Shown: in pieces, positions 26,296 through 34,683 of the stretch
How positions within the stretch are numbered: position 1 is the stretch's first letter
How the letters are laid out: every line of letters starts with the position of its first letter
From: Bradyrhizobium genosp. SA-3
GTDB lineage: Bacteria; Pseudomonadota; Alphaproteobacteria; Rhizobiales; Xanthobacteraceae
Assembly: GCF_004212635.1 (NCBI RefSeq)
Contig: NZ_PSRT01000002.1
Span: 61,942-125,941, forward strand
DNA length: 64,000 bases
Direction of reading: 5' to 3'
Program-made: the position numbers and the translations under genes
Notes under the pieces: generated by a model
What the model was told of the DNA's origin: nothing
The model's input: the letters and a program-made list of their open reading frames with translations, nothing else
Databases searched by the model: none

Positions 26296-27075
26296 ATGAA
26301 TCTTTTCGACCTCACCGGCCGCGTCGCCGTGATCACCGGCGGCAATGGCGGCATCGGGCTGGGCATCGCGCAGGCGCTCGCCGGCCAGGGCTGCAACGTC
26401 TCGATCTGGGGCCGCAATCCTGACAAGAACAGCAGCGCTGCCGCGAGCCTGGCCGGTCTTGCCGGCAAGGTCGACACCCGCGTCTGCGACGTCACCGATC
26501 CGGCCTCGGTCAATGCCGCGATGAAGGCGACCCTCGACACGTTCGGGCGGGTCGACGGCTGCTTTGCCAATGCCGGCATCGGCGGCGGCGGCCGGCGCTC
26601 CTTCATCGAGCGCACGGAGGAGGAATGGCGCACGATGTTTTCGACCAATCTCGACGGCGTGTTTCACGCGTTCCAGGCTGCCGCGAAGCACATGACCGAG
26701 CGCGCCAATGCCGGCGATCCCTTCGGCCGGCTGGTTGCCACCTCGAGCCTCGCCTCGATCTTCGGCACCGCGCGCAACGAGCACTATGCGGCGACCAAGG
26801 CCGCCATCAACGCGCTGGTGCGCGCGCTCGCCGTCGAGCTGGCGCGTTACGGCGTCACCGCGAACGCAATCCTGCCCGGCTGGATCAAGAGCGACATGAC
26901 TGCCGGCATCATGGCGAACGACAAATTCGTCGCCAACGTGATGCCGCGCATTCCGGTGCGGCGCTTCGGCGAGGCATCCGATTTCGGCGGCATTGCCGTG
27001 TATCTGATGAGCAAGGCGTCGTCGTATCACACCGCCGATACGTTCGTGATCGACGGCGGCTATACGGCGTTCTGA
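26296..27075 (+). CDS. SDR family oxidoreductase
   Basis: 259 residues, classical SDR: TGGNGGIG at 14-21, NAG at 92-94, Ser150-151, YAATK with Tyr164 and Lys168, and the C-terminal FVIDGGYTAF. Divergent from the crotonase-kinase operon across a 180-base gap, and therefore a candidate for the hydroxyacid or hydroxyacyl-CoA oxidoreductase of the same pathway (the LvaD role in the levulinate system is an SDR). The ATG at 26296 is preferred because the earlier in-frame ATG at 26251 lacks a ribosome site. Cofactor preference is not clear from the sequence. Confidence 0.85.
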   Translation: MNLFDLTGRVAVITGGNGGIGLGIAQALAGQGCNVSIWGRNPDKNSSAAASLAGLAGKVDTRVCDVTDPASVNAAMKATLDTFGRVDGCFANAGIGGGGRRSFIERTEEEWRTMFSTNLDGVFHAFQAAAKHMTERANAGDPFGRLVATSSLASIFGTARNEHYAATKAAINALVRALAVELARYGVTANAILPGWIKSDMTAGIMANDKFVANVMPRIPVRRFGEASDFGGIAVYLMSKASSYHTADTFVIDGGYTAF

Positions 27076-27081
27076 TTTTTT

Positions 27082-27169
27082 GTAGGGTGGGCAAAGGCGC
27101 TCTTGCGCCGTGCCCACCATAGGCATCTTCCAATGTCGTGGTGGGCACGCCGCGCTTTGCCCACCCTAC
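27082..27169. repeat. Palindromic repeat (CGTAGGGTGGGCAAAG type)
   Basis: GTAGGGTGGGCAAAG and CTTTGCCCACCCTAC outer arms with an inner GGCGC-GCGCC hairpin. It starts six bases after the SDR stop codon. Confidence 0.9.
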
Positions 27170-27206
27170 GGCTTCTCGTTTTGTCAGCGCAGAAGGGAAT
27201 GGGCAA

Positions 27207-27587
27207 ATGTTCTCGCACGTCATGATCGGCACCAACGACTTGGACAAGGCCAAGGCGTTCTACGACAAACTGCTCGGCACGCTCGAGGTCCGGCCGGCCA
27301 GGGTCGACGGCCATCGCATCTTCTACATCACCAAGACCGGCGTGTTCTCGGTGTCGAAGCCGATCAACGGCGAACCGGCGACCTGCGCGAATGGCGGCAC
27401 GATCGGCTTTGCCTGCAACTCGCCGGAGCAGGTCGAGGCCTGGCACGCGGCCGGAGTCGCGGCCGGTGCAAAATCGATCGAGGATCCGCCCGGCATCCGC
27501 CAGGGCGCGGGCGCCAAGCTCTATCTCGCCTATTTGCGCGACCTCGACGGCAACAAGATCTGCGCGATGCATCGGATGCCGAACTAG
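27207..27587 (+). CDS. VOC / glyoxalase-family protein
   Basis: 126 residues with the two-module beta-alpha-beta-beta-beta layout of the vicinal-oxygen-chelate superfamily. MFSHVMIGTNDLDKAKAFYDKLLG is the usual N-terminal module, with His4 as the first metal ligand, and YLAYLRDLDGNKICAMHR is the usual C-terminal end. Small single-domain members include lactoylglutathione lyase-like enzymes and dioxygenase relatives, and the substrate is not predictable. AGAAGGGAATGGG upstream supports the ATG at 27207. A glutathione-dependent role is possible given the YghU-type gene nearby at 29470, but that is only context. Confidence 0.82.
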   Translation: MFSHVMIGTNDLDKAKAFYDKLLGTLEVRPARVDGHRIFYITKTGVFSVSKPINGEPATCANGGTIGFACNSPEQVEAWHAAGVAAGAKSIEDPPGIRQGAGAKLYLAYLRDLDGNKICAMHRMPN

Positions 27588-27599
27588 CGGCACACTCGA

Positions 27600-27746
27600 T
27601 GTCGTCCCAGCGAAAGCCGGGACCCATAACCACGCTAGGCAACTGTTGCGCGAAACAGGTAACTCCGAGTCCCCATAGCCACGTCCGCCTGTGGTTATGG
27701 GTCCCGGATCTGCGCGCGCTTGAGGCGCGCTTGTCCGGGACGACGT
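27600..27746. repeat. Palindromic repeat (GTCGTCCCGGCGAAAGCCGGGA type)
   Basis: GTCGTCCCAGCGAAAGCCGG faces a right half that ends GTCCGGGACGACGTC. The CCATAACCAC and GTGGTTATGG core pairs exactly. It occupies most of the 311-base gap before the acyl-CoA dehydrogenase; the remaining 150 bases carry only its likely promoter and a GGGAGGAAC ribosome site. Confidence 0.9.
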
Positions 27747-27898
27747 CGAAGAGATATCTCCGCTCATTCAAACAACATTTCAAACGCCCTCGCGAAATTC
27801 CATCGCATGGCATGGCGCGCGTGAAAAATGCGCGCTCGCACTTTGGCAGCGCTGCGACTATTCTCCGGCTCAGCAGTCTCAACGATCCGGGAGGAACA

Positions 27899-29176
27899 AT
27901 GACAAAACACACCTACATTCCCCGCACCACCAACTACACTCTCAATCCCGGCGACGAGCTCAACGACCTCAGGATGTCGGACCAGGTCCGGCCGCTCTAT
28001 GATCACGTGAAGAAGTTCATCCGCGACACCGTCGAGCCGATGTCGATCGAGTTTGCCAAGGCCGGCGAGAGCAAGGAAGACCGTTGGAGCTTTACGCCGA
28101 AGCAGCTCGAGGTGCTGGAGAAGGCCAAGAACAAGGCCAAGCAGGAAGGCCTCTGGAACTTCTTCCTGCCCGATGACGAGACCGGCCAGGGCCTGAAGAA
28201 TCTCGACTACGCCTATATCGCGGCCGAGCTCGGCAAGAGCCCGCTTGCTTCGGAAACCATGAACTGCTCGGCACCCGACACCGGCAACATGGAGGTGCTG
28301 GAGCGCGTCGGCACCAAGGAGCAGAAGGAGAAGTGGCTGAAGCCGCTGCTCAACGGCGAGATCCGCTCGGCCTATGTCATGACCGAGCCGAACGTCGCCT
28401 CCTCCGATGCCAAGAACATCTCGACCACGGCCAAGCTCGTCGGCGACGAATGGGTCATCAACGGCGAGAAGTACTACATCTCAGGTCTCGGCGATCCCCG
28501 CTGCAAGATCCTCATCGTGATGGTGAAGACCAATCCGGATGCGGCGCCGAGCAAGCAGCAGTCGCAGATCCTGGTGCCGCGCGACACGCGCGGCGTCGAG
28601 GTGCTCGGGCCCATGTACGTGTTCGGCCAGGACCACGCCCCGCGCGGCCACATGCATATGCGTTTCAACAATGTCCGCGTGCCGAAGGAGAACATGCTGC
28701 TCGGCGAGGGCCGCGGCTTCGAGATCTCGCAGCTTCGTCTCGGACCGGGGCGCATCCATCACTGCATGCGCACCATCGGCAAGGCCGAGAAGGCGCTCGA
28801 CCTCATGGTGCAACGTGGCCTCACCCGCGAGGCCTTCGGCAGGAAGATCGCCCATCTCGGCGGCAACATGCAGGTCATCGCGCAGTCGCGCTGCGAGATC
28901 GAGGCGATGCGGCTGATGGTGCTGAAGGCGGCGAAGGCGATGGATGTGCTCGGCAACAAGGAAGCCCGCGTCTGGGTCTCCATGGTCAAGGCGATGGTGC
29001 CGGAGCGCGCCTGCAAGATCATCGATCAGGCGATCCAGATGCACGGCGCCACCGGCATCTCGCACTGGACCCCGCTGGCCGAGATGTACCAGGACGTCCG
29101 CCATTTGCGCTTCGCCGACGGTCCGGACGAGGTGCACTGGATGGTGGTGGGGCGCCACGAGCTGAGCATGGCGTAA
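27899..29176 (+). CDS. Acyl-CoA dehydrogenase of the ACAD10/11 type (Asp at the catalytic base)
   Basis: 425 residues. Middle-domain motifs YVMTEPNVASSDA and WVINGEKYYISG, then MHGATGISHWTPLAEMY in the C-terminal domain. At the catalytic-base site the sequence is FADGPDEVH, with Asp407 where most acyl-CoA dehydrogenases have Glu. ADGPDEVH is what I associate with the ACAD10/11 and LvaC-like group, which releases phosphate from 4-phosphoacyl-CoA instead of performing a simple oxidation. With the APH-type kinase and DUF6285 gene 3 kb away this supports a 4-hydroxyacyl-CoA pathway. Start: ATG 27899 after GGGAGGAACA. Confidence 0.88.
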   Translation: MTKHTYIPRTTNYTLNPGDELNDLRMSDQVRPLYDHVKKFIRDTVEPMSIEFAKAGESKEDRWSFTPKQLEVLEKAKNKAKQEGLWNFFLPDDETGQGLKNLDYAYIAAELGKSPLASETMNCSAPDTGNMEVLERVGTKEQKEKWLKPLLNGEIRSAYVMTEPNVASSDAKNISTTAKLVGDEWVINGEKYYISGLGDPRCKILIVMVKTNPDAAPSKQQSQILVPRDTRGVEVLGPMYVFGQDHAPRGHMHMRFNNVRVPKENMLLGEGRGFEISQLRLGPGRIHHCMRTIGKAEKALDLMVQRGLTREAFGRKIAHLGGNMQVIAQSRCEIEAMRLMVLKAAKAMDVLGNKEARVWVSMVKAMVPERACKIIDQAIQMHGATGISHWTPLAEMYQDVRHLRFADGPDEVHWMVVGRHELSMA

Positions 29177-29186
29177 TCAGATGCCG

Positions 29187-29278
29187 CAGGGTGGGCAAAG
29201 GCGCGCTCTTCGCGCGCCGTGCCCACCATCCTGGCCTCGCAAGAAGTGGTGGGCACGCTTTCGCTTTGCCCACCCTAC
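29187..29278. repeat. Palindromic repeat (CGTAGGGTGGGCAAAG type)
   Basis: GCAGGGTGGGCAAAGGCGCG pairs with CGCTTTGCCCACCCTAC, with one mismatch near the tip. It lies 11 bases after the dehydrogenase stop. Confidence 0.88.
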
Positions 29279-29287
29279 AATATCTTT

Positions 29288-29457
29288 CTCCCTCTCCCCG
29301 CTTGCGGGGCCGCGACGAGCTTCGCTCGCGCTGAGAGGGTCAGGGTGAGGGGGAGTCCCCACGGGGGTGGTAGGAGTTGGACTCGCGGAGAGTCCCCCTC
29401 ACCCGAATTCGATCTACGATCGAATTCGACCTCTCCCCGCAGGCGGGGAGAGGTGAA
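29288..29457. repeat. Composite repeat with CTCTCCCCGC-GCGGGGAGAG arms
   Basis: Several nested palindromes: CTCTCCCCGCTTGCGGGG, a GGGTGAGGGGGA-TCCCCCTCACCC pair, GAATTCGATCTACGATCGAATTC, and CCTCTCCCCGCAGGCGGGGAGAGG at the right end. It fills the space between convergent genes. A relative begins at 63906 and runs off the window. Confidence 0.85.
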
Positions 29458-29469
29458 GGGAGCACCGCC

Positions 29470-30342
29470 TTACGTCACCGGCGCGAGCTTGTCCTGCGTC
29501 TTGGTCTCGAAATCGGATGCATCGTGGCGTTCGTGGAGCTGGCTGGCGGGATCGCCGGAGACGCGGTTGACCATGCGGCCACGCTTCACGGCCGGGCGCT
29601 TGGCGATCTGGTCGGTCCAGCGCTGCACGTTCTTGTAGTCCTGCACCGAGAGGAATTCGCCGGCACCATAGACAAGCCCCTTGGCGAGCGCGCCGTACCA
29701 GGGCCAGACCGCCATGTCGGCGATGGTGTACTCGCTGCCCGCGAGATATTCGTTGTCGGCGAGCCGCCGGTCGAGCACGTCGAGCTGGCGCTTGGTCTCC
29801 ATCGCGAAGCGATCGATGGCGTATTCGATCTTGGTCGGCGCGTAGGCGTAGAAATGGCCGAAGCCGCCGCCGAGATAGGGCGCGCTGCCCATCTGCCAGA
29901 ACAGCCAGGACATGGCTTCGGTGCGCGTCTTGATGTCCTTCGGCAGGAATGCGCCGAACTTCTCGGCGAGGTAGAACAGGATCGAGCCGGACTCGAACAC
30001 GCGGATGGGCTCGGGCCCGGAGCGGTCCATCAGCGCCGGGATCTTGGAGTTCGGATTGATGCCGACAAAACCGCTGCCGAATTGATCGCCGTTGCCGATC
30101 CTGATCAGCCAGGCGTCGTATTCGGCGCCCTTATGGCCGAGCGCCAGAAGCTCCTCCAGCATCACCGTGACCTTCACCCCGTTCGGTGTCGCCAGCGAGT
30201 AGAGCTGGAGCGGGTGGCGACCGACCGGCAGCTCCTTGTCGTGGGTGGGCCCGGCGATCGGGCGGTTGATGTTGGCGAACTGCCCGCCATTTTCCTTGTC
30301 CCAGGTCCAGACTTTGGGCGGTACGTAGGGGGTGTCGGTCAT
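29470..30342 (-). CDS. yghU: YghU-type glutathione-dependent disulfide-bond oxidoreductase
   Basis: 290 residues, the length of the YghU / Ure2p-like glutathione transferases. Starts MTDTPYVPPKVW and has ANINRPIAGPTHDKELPVG, the family N-terminal extension. The thioredoxin-like domain contains LYSLATPNGVKV with Thr-Pro-Asn in place of a catalytic Cys, NPNSKIPAL with the cis-Pro, and ESGSILFYLAE for the gamma-glutamyl site. A helical C-domain follows with YLAGSEYTIADMAVWPWYG. Expected to bind two glutathiones and reduce disulfides in the cytoplasm. ATG 30342 is chosen over upstream in-frame ATGs. Confidence 0.92.
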   Translation of the reverse strand: MTDTPYVPPKVWTWDKENGGQFANINRPIAGPTHDKELPVGRHPLQLYSLATPNGVKVTVMLEELLALGHKGAEYDAWLIRIGNGDQFGSGFVGINPNSKIPALMDRSGPEPIRVFESGSILFYLAEKFGAFLPKDIKTRTEAMSWLFWQMGSAPYLGGGFGHFYAYAPTKIEYAIDRFAMETKRQLDVLDRRLADNEYLAGSEYTIADMAVWPWYGALAKGLVYGAGEFLSVQDYKNVQRWTDQIAKRPAVKRGRMVNRVSGDPASQLHERHDASDFETKTQDKLAPVT

Positions 30343-30611
30343 GAAAATGCTCCGGCGCGGAAGGGCGCGTGCAACGTTAGCTAGCGAGACCGGTAAAATT
30401 GACAAGGGCGCCGACATGCATTGCCGGGCGGGGCCGCTCTCCATTTCGTCATGGCACTCGTCCCTGCAACCCGTCCTGCATGTGGCGCCTGCACGCAAGA
30501 TGCGCCTCAGAATCCGGCGTGGCATCGCCGGTGGTGATGGGCTAGCGTCGGGATGCCTTCGCCCGAGGAAAGCAACAAGAGCAAGCGAAGGCCCGCCGCC
30601 GGGAGAGAGCC

Positions 30612-31745
30612 ATGAAATCGCCGATCTGCGACATGCTGGGCATCGAGTTCCCGCTGCTCGCCTTCAGCCATTGCCGCGACGTCGTTGCCGCCGTCAGCCG
30701 CGCCGGCGGCTTCGGCGTGCTGGGCGCCACTGTGCACACGCCGGATACGCTCGAACGCGAACTGAAGTGGATCGACGATCACGTCGACGGCAAGCCCTAC
30801 GGCATCGACGTGCTGATCCCCGAGAACATCTCCACCGCGGGCGAGAAGGACGTCACCTGGAAGAGCCTGGAAGCGCGCGTGCCGCAAGAGCACCGCAACT
30901 ACACGCGCGACCTCCTGAAGAAGTACGATATCGAGCTGACGACCGCTGAAGTGGCAGACAATCAGCCGCAACCGTTCGACGGGAAGACCGCGCTTCAATT
31001 GCTCGAGGTCTCCTTCAATCATCCGATCCGCCTGATCGCCAACGCGCTCGGCGTGCCGCCGAAGGCGATGATCGAGATGGGCAAGACACACGGCGTGCCC
31101 GTTGCCGCGCTTGTCGGCGCCAAGGAGCACGCGCTGCGCCAGGTCGCGGCCGGCGTCGACATCCTCGTCGTGCAGGGCACCGAGGCCGGTGGCCATTGCG
31201 GCGAGGTCTCGACCATGGTGCTGGTGCCGGAGGTGATCAAGGCGATCAAAAAGGTCCGGGACGTGCCGGTGCTGGCGGCTGGCGGCATCATGACCGGACG
31301 GCAGATGGCGGCGTGCATGGCGATGGGCGCGGCGGGTGCCTGGACCGGCTCGGTGTGGCTTGCCACCGTCGAGGCCGAGACCACGGAGATTTTTCGCGAG
31401 AAGATGATCGCGGCGTCCTCACGCGACGCGGTGCGCTCGAAGGGTCGGACCGGCAAGCCGGCACGGCAGCTTCGCTCGGTCTGGACCGATGCCTGGGACC
31501 GCGCGCCGGACAGCCCGGGCGCGCTGCCGATGCCGCTGCAAAGCATCATCAGCCGCGACGCTTTCAACTCCATCGACCGCGCAGCAGCGAGCGGCAACGC
31601 CAAGGCGCGCGATCTCGTCAGCTATTTCGTCGGCCAGGGCGTCGGGCTGATCGACAGCGTGAAATCGGCCGGCGCCGTGGTGCAGGAGTTCAAGGAAGAG
31701 TTCGCCGAAGCCGTCGAGCACATGAATGCGCTGGTGGCGGAGTAG
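30612..31745 (+). CDS. Nitronate monooxygenase-family FMN protein
   Basis: 377 residues, TIM-barrel FMN protein. MKSPICDMLGIEFPLLAFSH opens the barrel. The phosphate-binding region is VQGTEAGGHCGEV, with His195 at the place of the catalytic His of class I enzymes, followed by VLAAGGIMTGRQMAACMAMGAAGAWTGSVWL. Nitronate monooxygenases detoxify alkyl nitronates, but many members near acyl-CoA genes have no known substrate (some are enoyl reductase-like). Its place between the acyl-CoA dehydrogenase and a thiolase-like gene suggests a metabolic role. GGGAGAGAGCC precedes the ATG. Confidence 0.85.
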   Translation: MKSPICDMLGIEFPLLAFSHCRDVVAAVSRAGGFGVLGATVHTPDTLERELKWIDDHVDGKPYGIDVLIPENISTAGEKDVTWKSLEARVPQEHRNYTRDLLKKYDIELTTAEVADNQPQPFDGKTALQLLEVSFNHPIRLIANALGVPPKAMIEMGKTHGVPVAALVGAKEHALRQVAAGVDILVVQGTEAGGHCGEVSTMVLVPEVIKAIKKVRDVPVLAAGGIMTGRQMAACMAMGAAGAWTGSVWLATVEAETTEIFREKMIAASSRDAVRSKGRTGKPARQLRSVWTDAWDRAPDSPGALPMPLQSIISRDAFNSIDRAAASGNAKARDLVSYFVGQGVGLIDSVKSAGAVVQEFKEEFAEAVEHMNALVAE

Positions 31746-31753
31746 GCCCCACT

Positions 31754-31810
31754 CGTCATTGCGAGCCAACGGGTCCGCGCGAAGCGCGGCCCCGTTGGCT
31801 CGCAATGACG
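31754..31810. repeat. Perfect palindromic repeat (CGTCATTGCGAG type)
   Basis: CGTCATTGCGAGCCAACGGG (31754-31773) and its exact complement (31791-31810), with an inner CCGCGCGAAGCGCGG hairpin. It lies between two rightward genes. Confidence 0.9.
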
Positions 31811-31836
31811 AAACAACTGACATCGTGAATTGAAGC

Positions 31837-33354
31837 ATGACAGATAAGAACAAGATTCCCGAAGACCGCATACCCGTCATCGTCGGCATCGGCGAGATCG
31901 TCGACCGTCCCAAGGAGATCACTGATGGCCTCGAGCCGCTCGATCTCCTGGAACAGGCGCTGCGGCGCGCGGAAGGAGACGCCGGTGCAAAGCTGCTCGG
32001 CGAGGTGCAGTCGCTCGACGTCGTCAACTTCCTGAGCTGGCGCTATCGCGATCCGGAGAAGCTTTTGGCGCATCGGCTCGGCATCTCGCCGTCGCATTGC
32101 TACTACGGCCCGGTCGGCGGCGAGAGTCCGATCCGCTACATCCACGAAGCCGCAAAGCGCATCGCGCGCGGCGAATGCGCCGTGGCGGCCATCTGTGGCG
32201 CCGAGGCGCAGTCGACCGCGACCAAGGCAGAGCGCGCCGGCGTCAAGCTGCCGTGGACGCCGTTCGCACACGACGTCGAGGAACCCAAGCGCGGCGCAGC
32301 GTTCCAGAAGCCGCTCGCGGTGAAGCTTGGCGTGTTCCGGCCCGTCACCGTCTATCCGTTCTATGAGGCGGCCTCCTCCGCGCATTGGGGCCAGACGCCG
32401 CGCGAAGCGATGGCGGAATCCGGCACGCTGTGGTCGCGCTATTCGGAAGCCGCCGCGCAGAATCCCAACGCCTGGCTGAAGCGGCGCTATGCGCCTGACG
32501 AAATCACGACGCCGACCGCGGACAACCGCCTGATCGCGTGGCCCTACAACAAGCTGATGGTCGCCAATCCCAGCGTCAACATGGGCGGCGCGCTGCTGCT
32601 CACGAGCCTCGCCAAGGCGCGGGCCGTCGGGGTTCCCGAGGACAGACTGGTCTATCCGCTCGGCGGCGCCTCGGCGGAGGAGCCGCGCGACTATCTCCTG
32701 CGCGACCAGTTTTACGAGAGCCATCCGCAGAACGCTGTGCTGAAGGCCGTGACGGACCTCGCCGGCGGCGACGGCAAACAGTTCGACGCCATCGAGCTCT
32801 ACAGCTGCTTTCCGTGCGTGCCCAAGATGGCGCGGCGGACGCTGGGCCTGGAAGCCGACGTGCAGCCGACCGTGACCGGCGGCCTTACCTTCTTCGGCGC
32901 CCCGCTCAACACCTACATGACACATGCGGCATGCGCGATGGTGCGACGTGTGCGCGACGGCGCCAAGCTCGGCCTGCTCTACGGCCAGGGCGGCTTCGTC
33001 ACCAAGCACCACGCGCTGGTGGTGTCGAAGACGCCGCCGCGCGAGGCGCTGGTGCAGGAGACGAGCGTGCAGGCGGTGGCAGACCGCAACAAACGCGCGG
33101 TGCCGGAGTTCGTCACGGAAGCAACTGGCAGGGCCAAGGTCGAGAGTTTTACCGTGCTCTACGGCCGCGGCGGCGATGTCGAGCACGGCGTGGTGATGCT
33201 GCGCACGGAAGATGACCGGCGCACGCTGGCGCGGATTCCGGCGAGCGACAGCGCGACGCTGGCGCATCTGCTCAACATGGATCGCACGCCGGTGGGCTCA
33301 CGCGGCGAGATCGCGATGGTCGCCGATGGCGTGCCGGAGTGGCGGGTAGCGTAG
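31837..33354 (+). CDS. Thiolase-like protein with C-terminal extension; nucleophilic Cys absent
   Basis: 505 residues, about 110 longer than a standard thiolase, matching the thiolase-like proteins with an extra C-terminal domain. The thiolase core shows GVNMGGALL-like VNMGGALLLTS, GGLTFFGAPLNTYMTHA and LYGQGGFVTKHHALVV. At the nucleophile site the sequence is VGGES (94-97), with Glu96 where a Cys is expected. A normal Claisen or thiolysis reaction through an acyl-Cys is therefore unlikely. It may bind acyl-CoA, act as a hydrolase-like or retro-aldolase enzyme, or be structural. Last gene of the acyl-CoA region. Confidence 0.82.
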   Translation: MTDKNKIPEDRIPVIVGIGEIVDRPKEITDGLEPLDLLEQALRRAEGDAGAKLLGEVQSLDVVNFLSWRYRDPEKLLAHRLGISPSHCYYGPVGGESPIRYIHEAAKRIARGECAVAAICGAEAQSTATKAERAGVKLPWTPFAHDVEEPKRGAAFQKPLAVKLGVFRPVTVYPFYEAASSAHWGQTPREAMAESGTLWSRYSEAAAQNPNAWLKRRYAPDEITTPTADNRLIAWPYNKLMVANPSVNMGGALLLTSLAKARAVGVPEDRLVYPLGGASAEEPRDYLLRDQFYESHPQNAVLKAVTDLAGGDGKQFDAIELYSCFPCVPKMARRTLGLEADVQPTVTGGLTFFGAPLNTYMTHAACAMVRRVRDGAKLGLLYGQGGFVTKHHALVVSKTPPREALVQETSVQAVADRNKRAVPEFVTEATGRAKVESFTVLYGRGGDVEHGVVMLRTEDDRRTLARIPASDSATLAHLLNMDRTPVGSRGEIAMVADGVPEWRVA

Positions 33355-33358
33355 CTCT

Positions 33359-33452
33359 CGTAGGGTGGGCAAAGCGGAGCGTGCCCACCATCTTGTCGCG
33401 ATGGCGGACGTAATCGTGGGCACGGCGCAAGAGCGCCTTTGCCCACCCTACG
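33359..33452. repeat. Palindromic repeat (CGTAGGGTGGGCAAAG type)
   Basis: Perfect 16-base arms CGTAGGGTGGGCAAAG (33359-33374) and complement (33437-33452); it begins five bases after the stop codon of the thiolase-like gene and separates it from the leftward pump operon. Confidence 0.9.
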
Positions 33453-33486
33453 ATACTCCCCGCAAGCGGGGCGAGGTGAAGAAGCC

Positions 33487-34683
33487 TCAGCTCCTCGGCG
33501 CCTGCTTCTCCGACGCGGTCGCCGGCTTGCCCTTCGCGCCAACCACGCGTACCGCATCCCCATCCGACAGGCCGTCCGGCGGTGCCGTGATGACGCGATC
33601 ATCCGCTGCGATCCCCGAGGCCAGCTCGATCTCGCGGCCGAGGTCGCGGGCAATGGTCACCGTCTTGAACAGCACCTTGTCGTCCGGGCCGACGGTCGCA
33701 ACGCGCAGGCCGCTGCCGTTGAAGATCAGCGCGCTGGCGGGAATGCTGAGCGGCGCGGCATCGCGCTGGAGGTTCAGCTTCACGCTGGCATAGCCGCCGG
33801 GCATGAGCTCGCCTGAGGAATTGTCGAGCCCGAGCTGCATGCGCGTGGTGCCGGAGGCGACGTCGACGGCCTGGGAGGAGGCTTCCACTGTCGCCTGGAA
33901 GGTTCGGTTCGGATATTCCGGCAGCGTGATGGTGGCATTGGCGCCGATCTTGATCGCCGGAACATAATTCTGGGGCACGTTGACGTAGACGCGCAGCTTG
34001 GTGATGTCGGACACGACGAACATTGCCGGGCCCGTGCCGCCGCCGGCATTGATCAGCGCGCCGACGTCGGTGTCGCGCGCGGTGACGACGCCGTCGAACG
34101 GCGCGGTGATCTTCTTGTAGCCGGCCAGCGCTTCCAGGCGCTCCACATTGGCCTGGCCCGAATGCACAGCGGCGTTCTTGTTGGAGAGATCGGCGGTGCG
34201 CTCGTCGATCTCCTGCGCGGAGACGAAGTTCGAGGCGACCAGCGTCTTGCGCCGGTTCAGCGTTGCCTCCGACAGCCTGGCGCTGGCCTGCTGACTGGCG
34301 AGGTCGGCGCGGGCCTGCAAGAGCTGCTGATCAAGGTCTGGCGCCTCGATCTCGGCAATCACCTGCCCTGCCTTGACGCGGGCGCCGATGTCGGCGTTCC
34401 AGCTCTTCAGATAGCCCGACACACGCGCGAAGATCGGGGCGCGATAGTAGGCTTCCAGCCGGCCCGGCAGATCGATGGTGGCGTTGAGGACCTTGGCGTT
34501 GGGCTGGGTCACCGCAACGCTGGGAACGGCCTGATCATCGGTCCATTCCTTCAGCTTGGAGCCCTGCTCCTCGCGGGCACGGATGCCGGTGCCAACGACG
34601 AGGCCAGCCGCGATCAGCGCCACCACGCCGAAGATGCCCAGTTGCCGGCGCGACACCGGGGAGCGGGGTTCAGTGGGCGACAT
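33487..34683 (-). CDS. RND efflux periplasmic adaptor (membrane-fusion protein)
   Basis: 398 residues. One N-terminal membrane segment (LGIFGVVALIAAGLVVGTGI), then the lipoyl / barrel-sandwich half motif around YLKSWNADIGARVKAGQVIAEIEAPDLDQQL, a coiled-coil hairpin (residues near 130-190), KITAPFDGVVTARDTDVGALI and a C-terminal beta-barrel. It links the inner-membrane RND pump to an outer-membrane channel. The start (34683) lies 14 bases inside the end of the upstream pump gene, so both come from one transcript, with the pump first. Confidence 0.92.
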   Translation of the reverse strand: MSPTEPRSPVSRRQLGIFGVVALIAAGLVVGTGIRAREEQGSKLKEWTDDQAVPSVAVTQPNAKVLNATIDLPGRLEAYYRAPIFARVSGYLKSWNADIGARVKAGQVIAEIEAPDLDQQLLQARADLASQQASARLSEATLNRRKTLVASNFVSAQEIDERTADLSNKNAAVHSGQANVERLEALAGYKKITAPFDGVVTARDTDVGALINAGGGTGPAMFVVSDITKLRVYVNVPQNYVPAIKIGANATITLPEYPNRTFQATVEASSQAVDVASGTTRMQLGLDNSSGELMPGGYASVKLNLQRDAAPLSIPASALIFNGSGLRVATVGPDDKVLFKTVTIARDLGREIELASGIAADDRVITAPPDGLSDGDAVRVVGAKGKPATASEKQAPRS

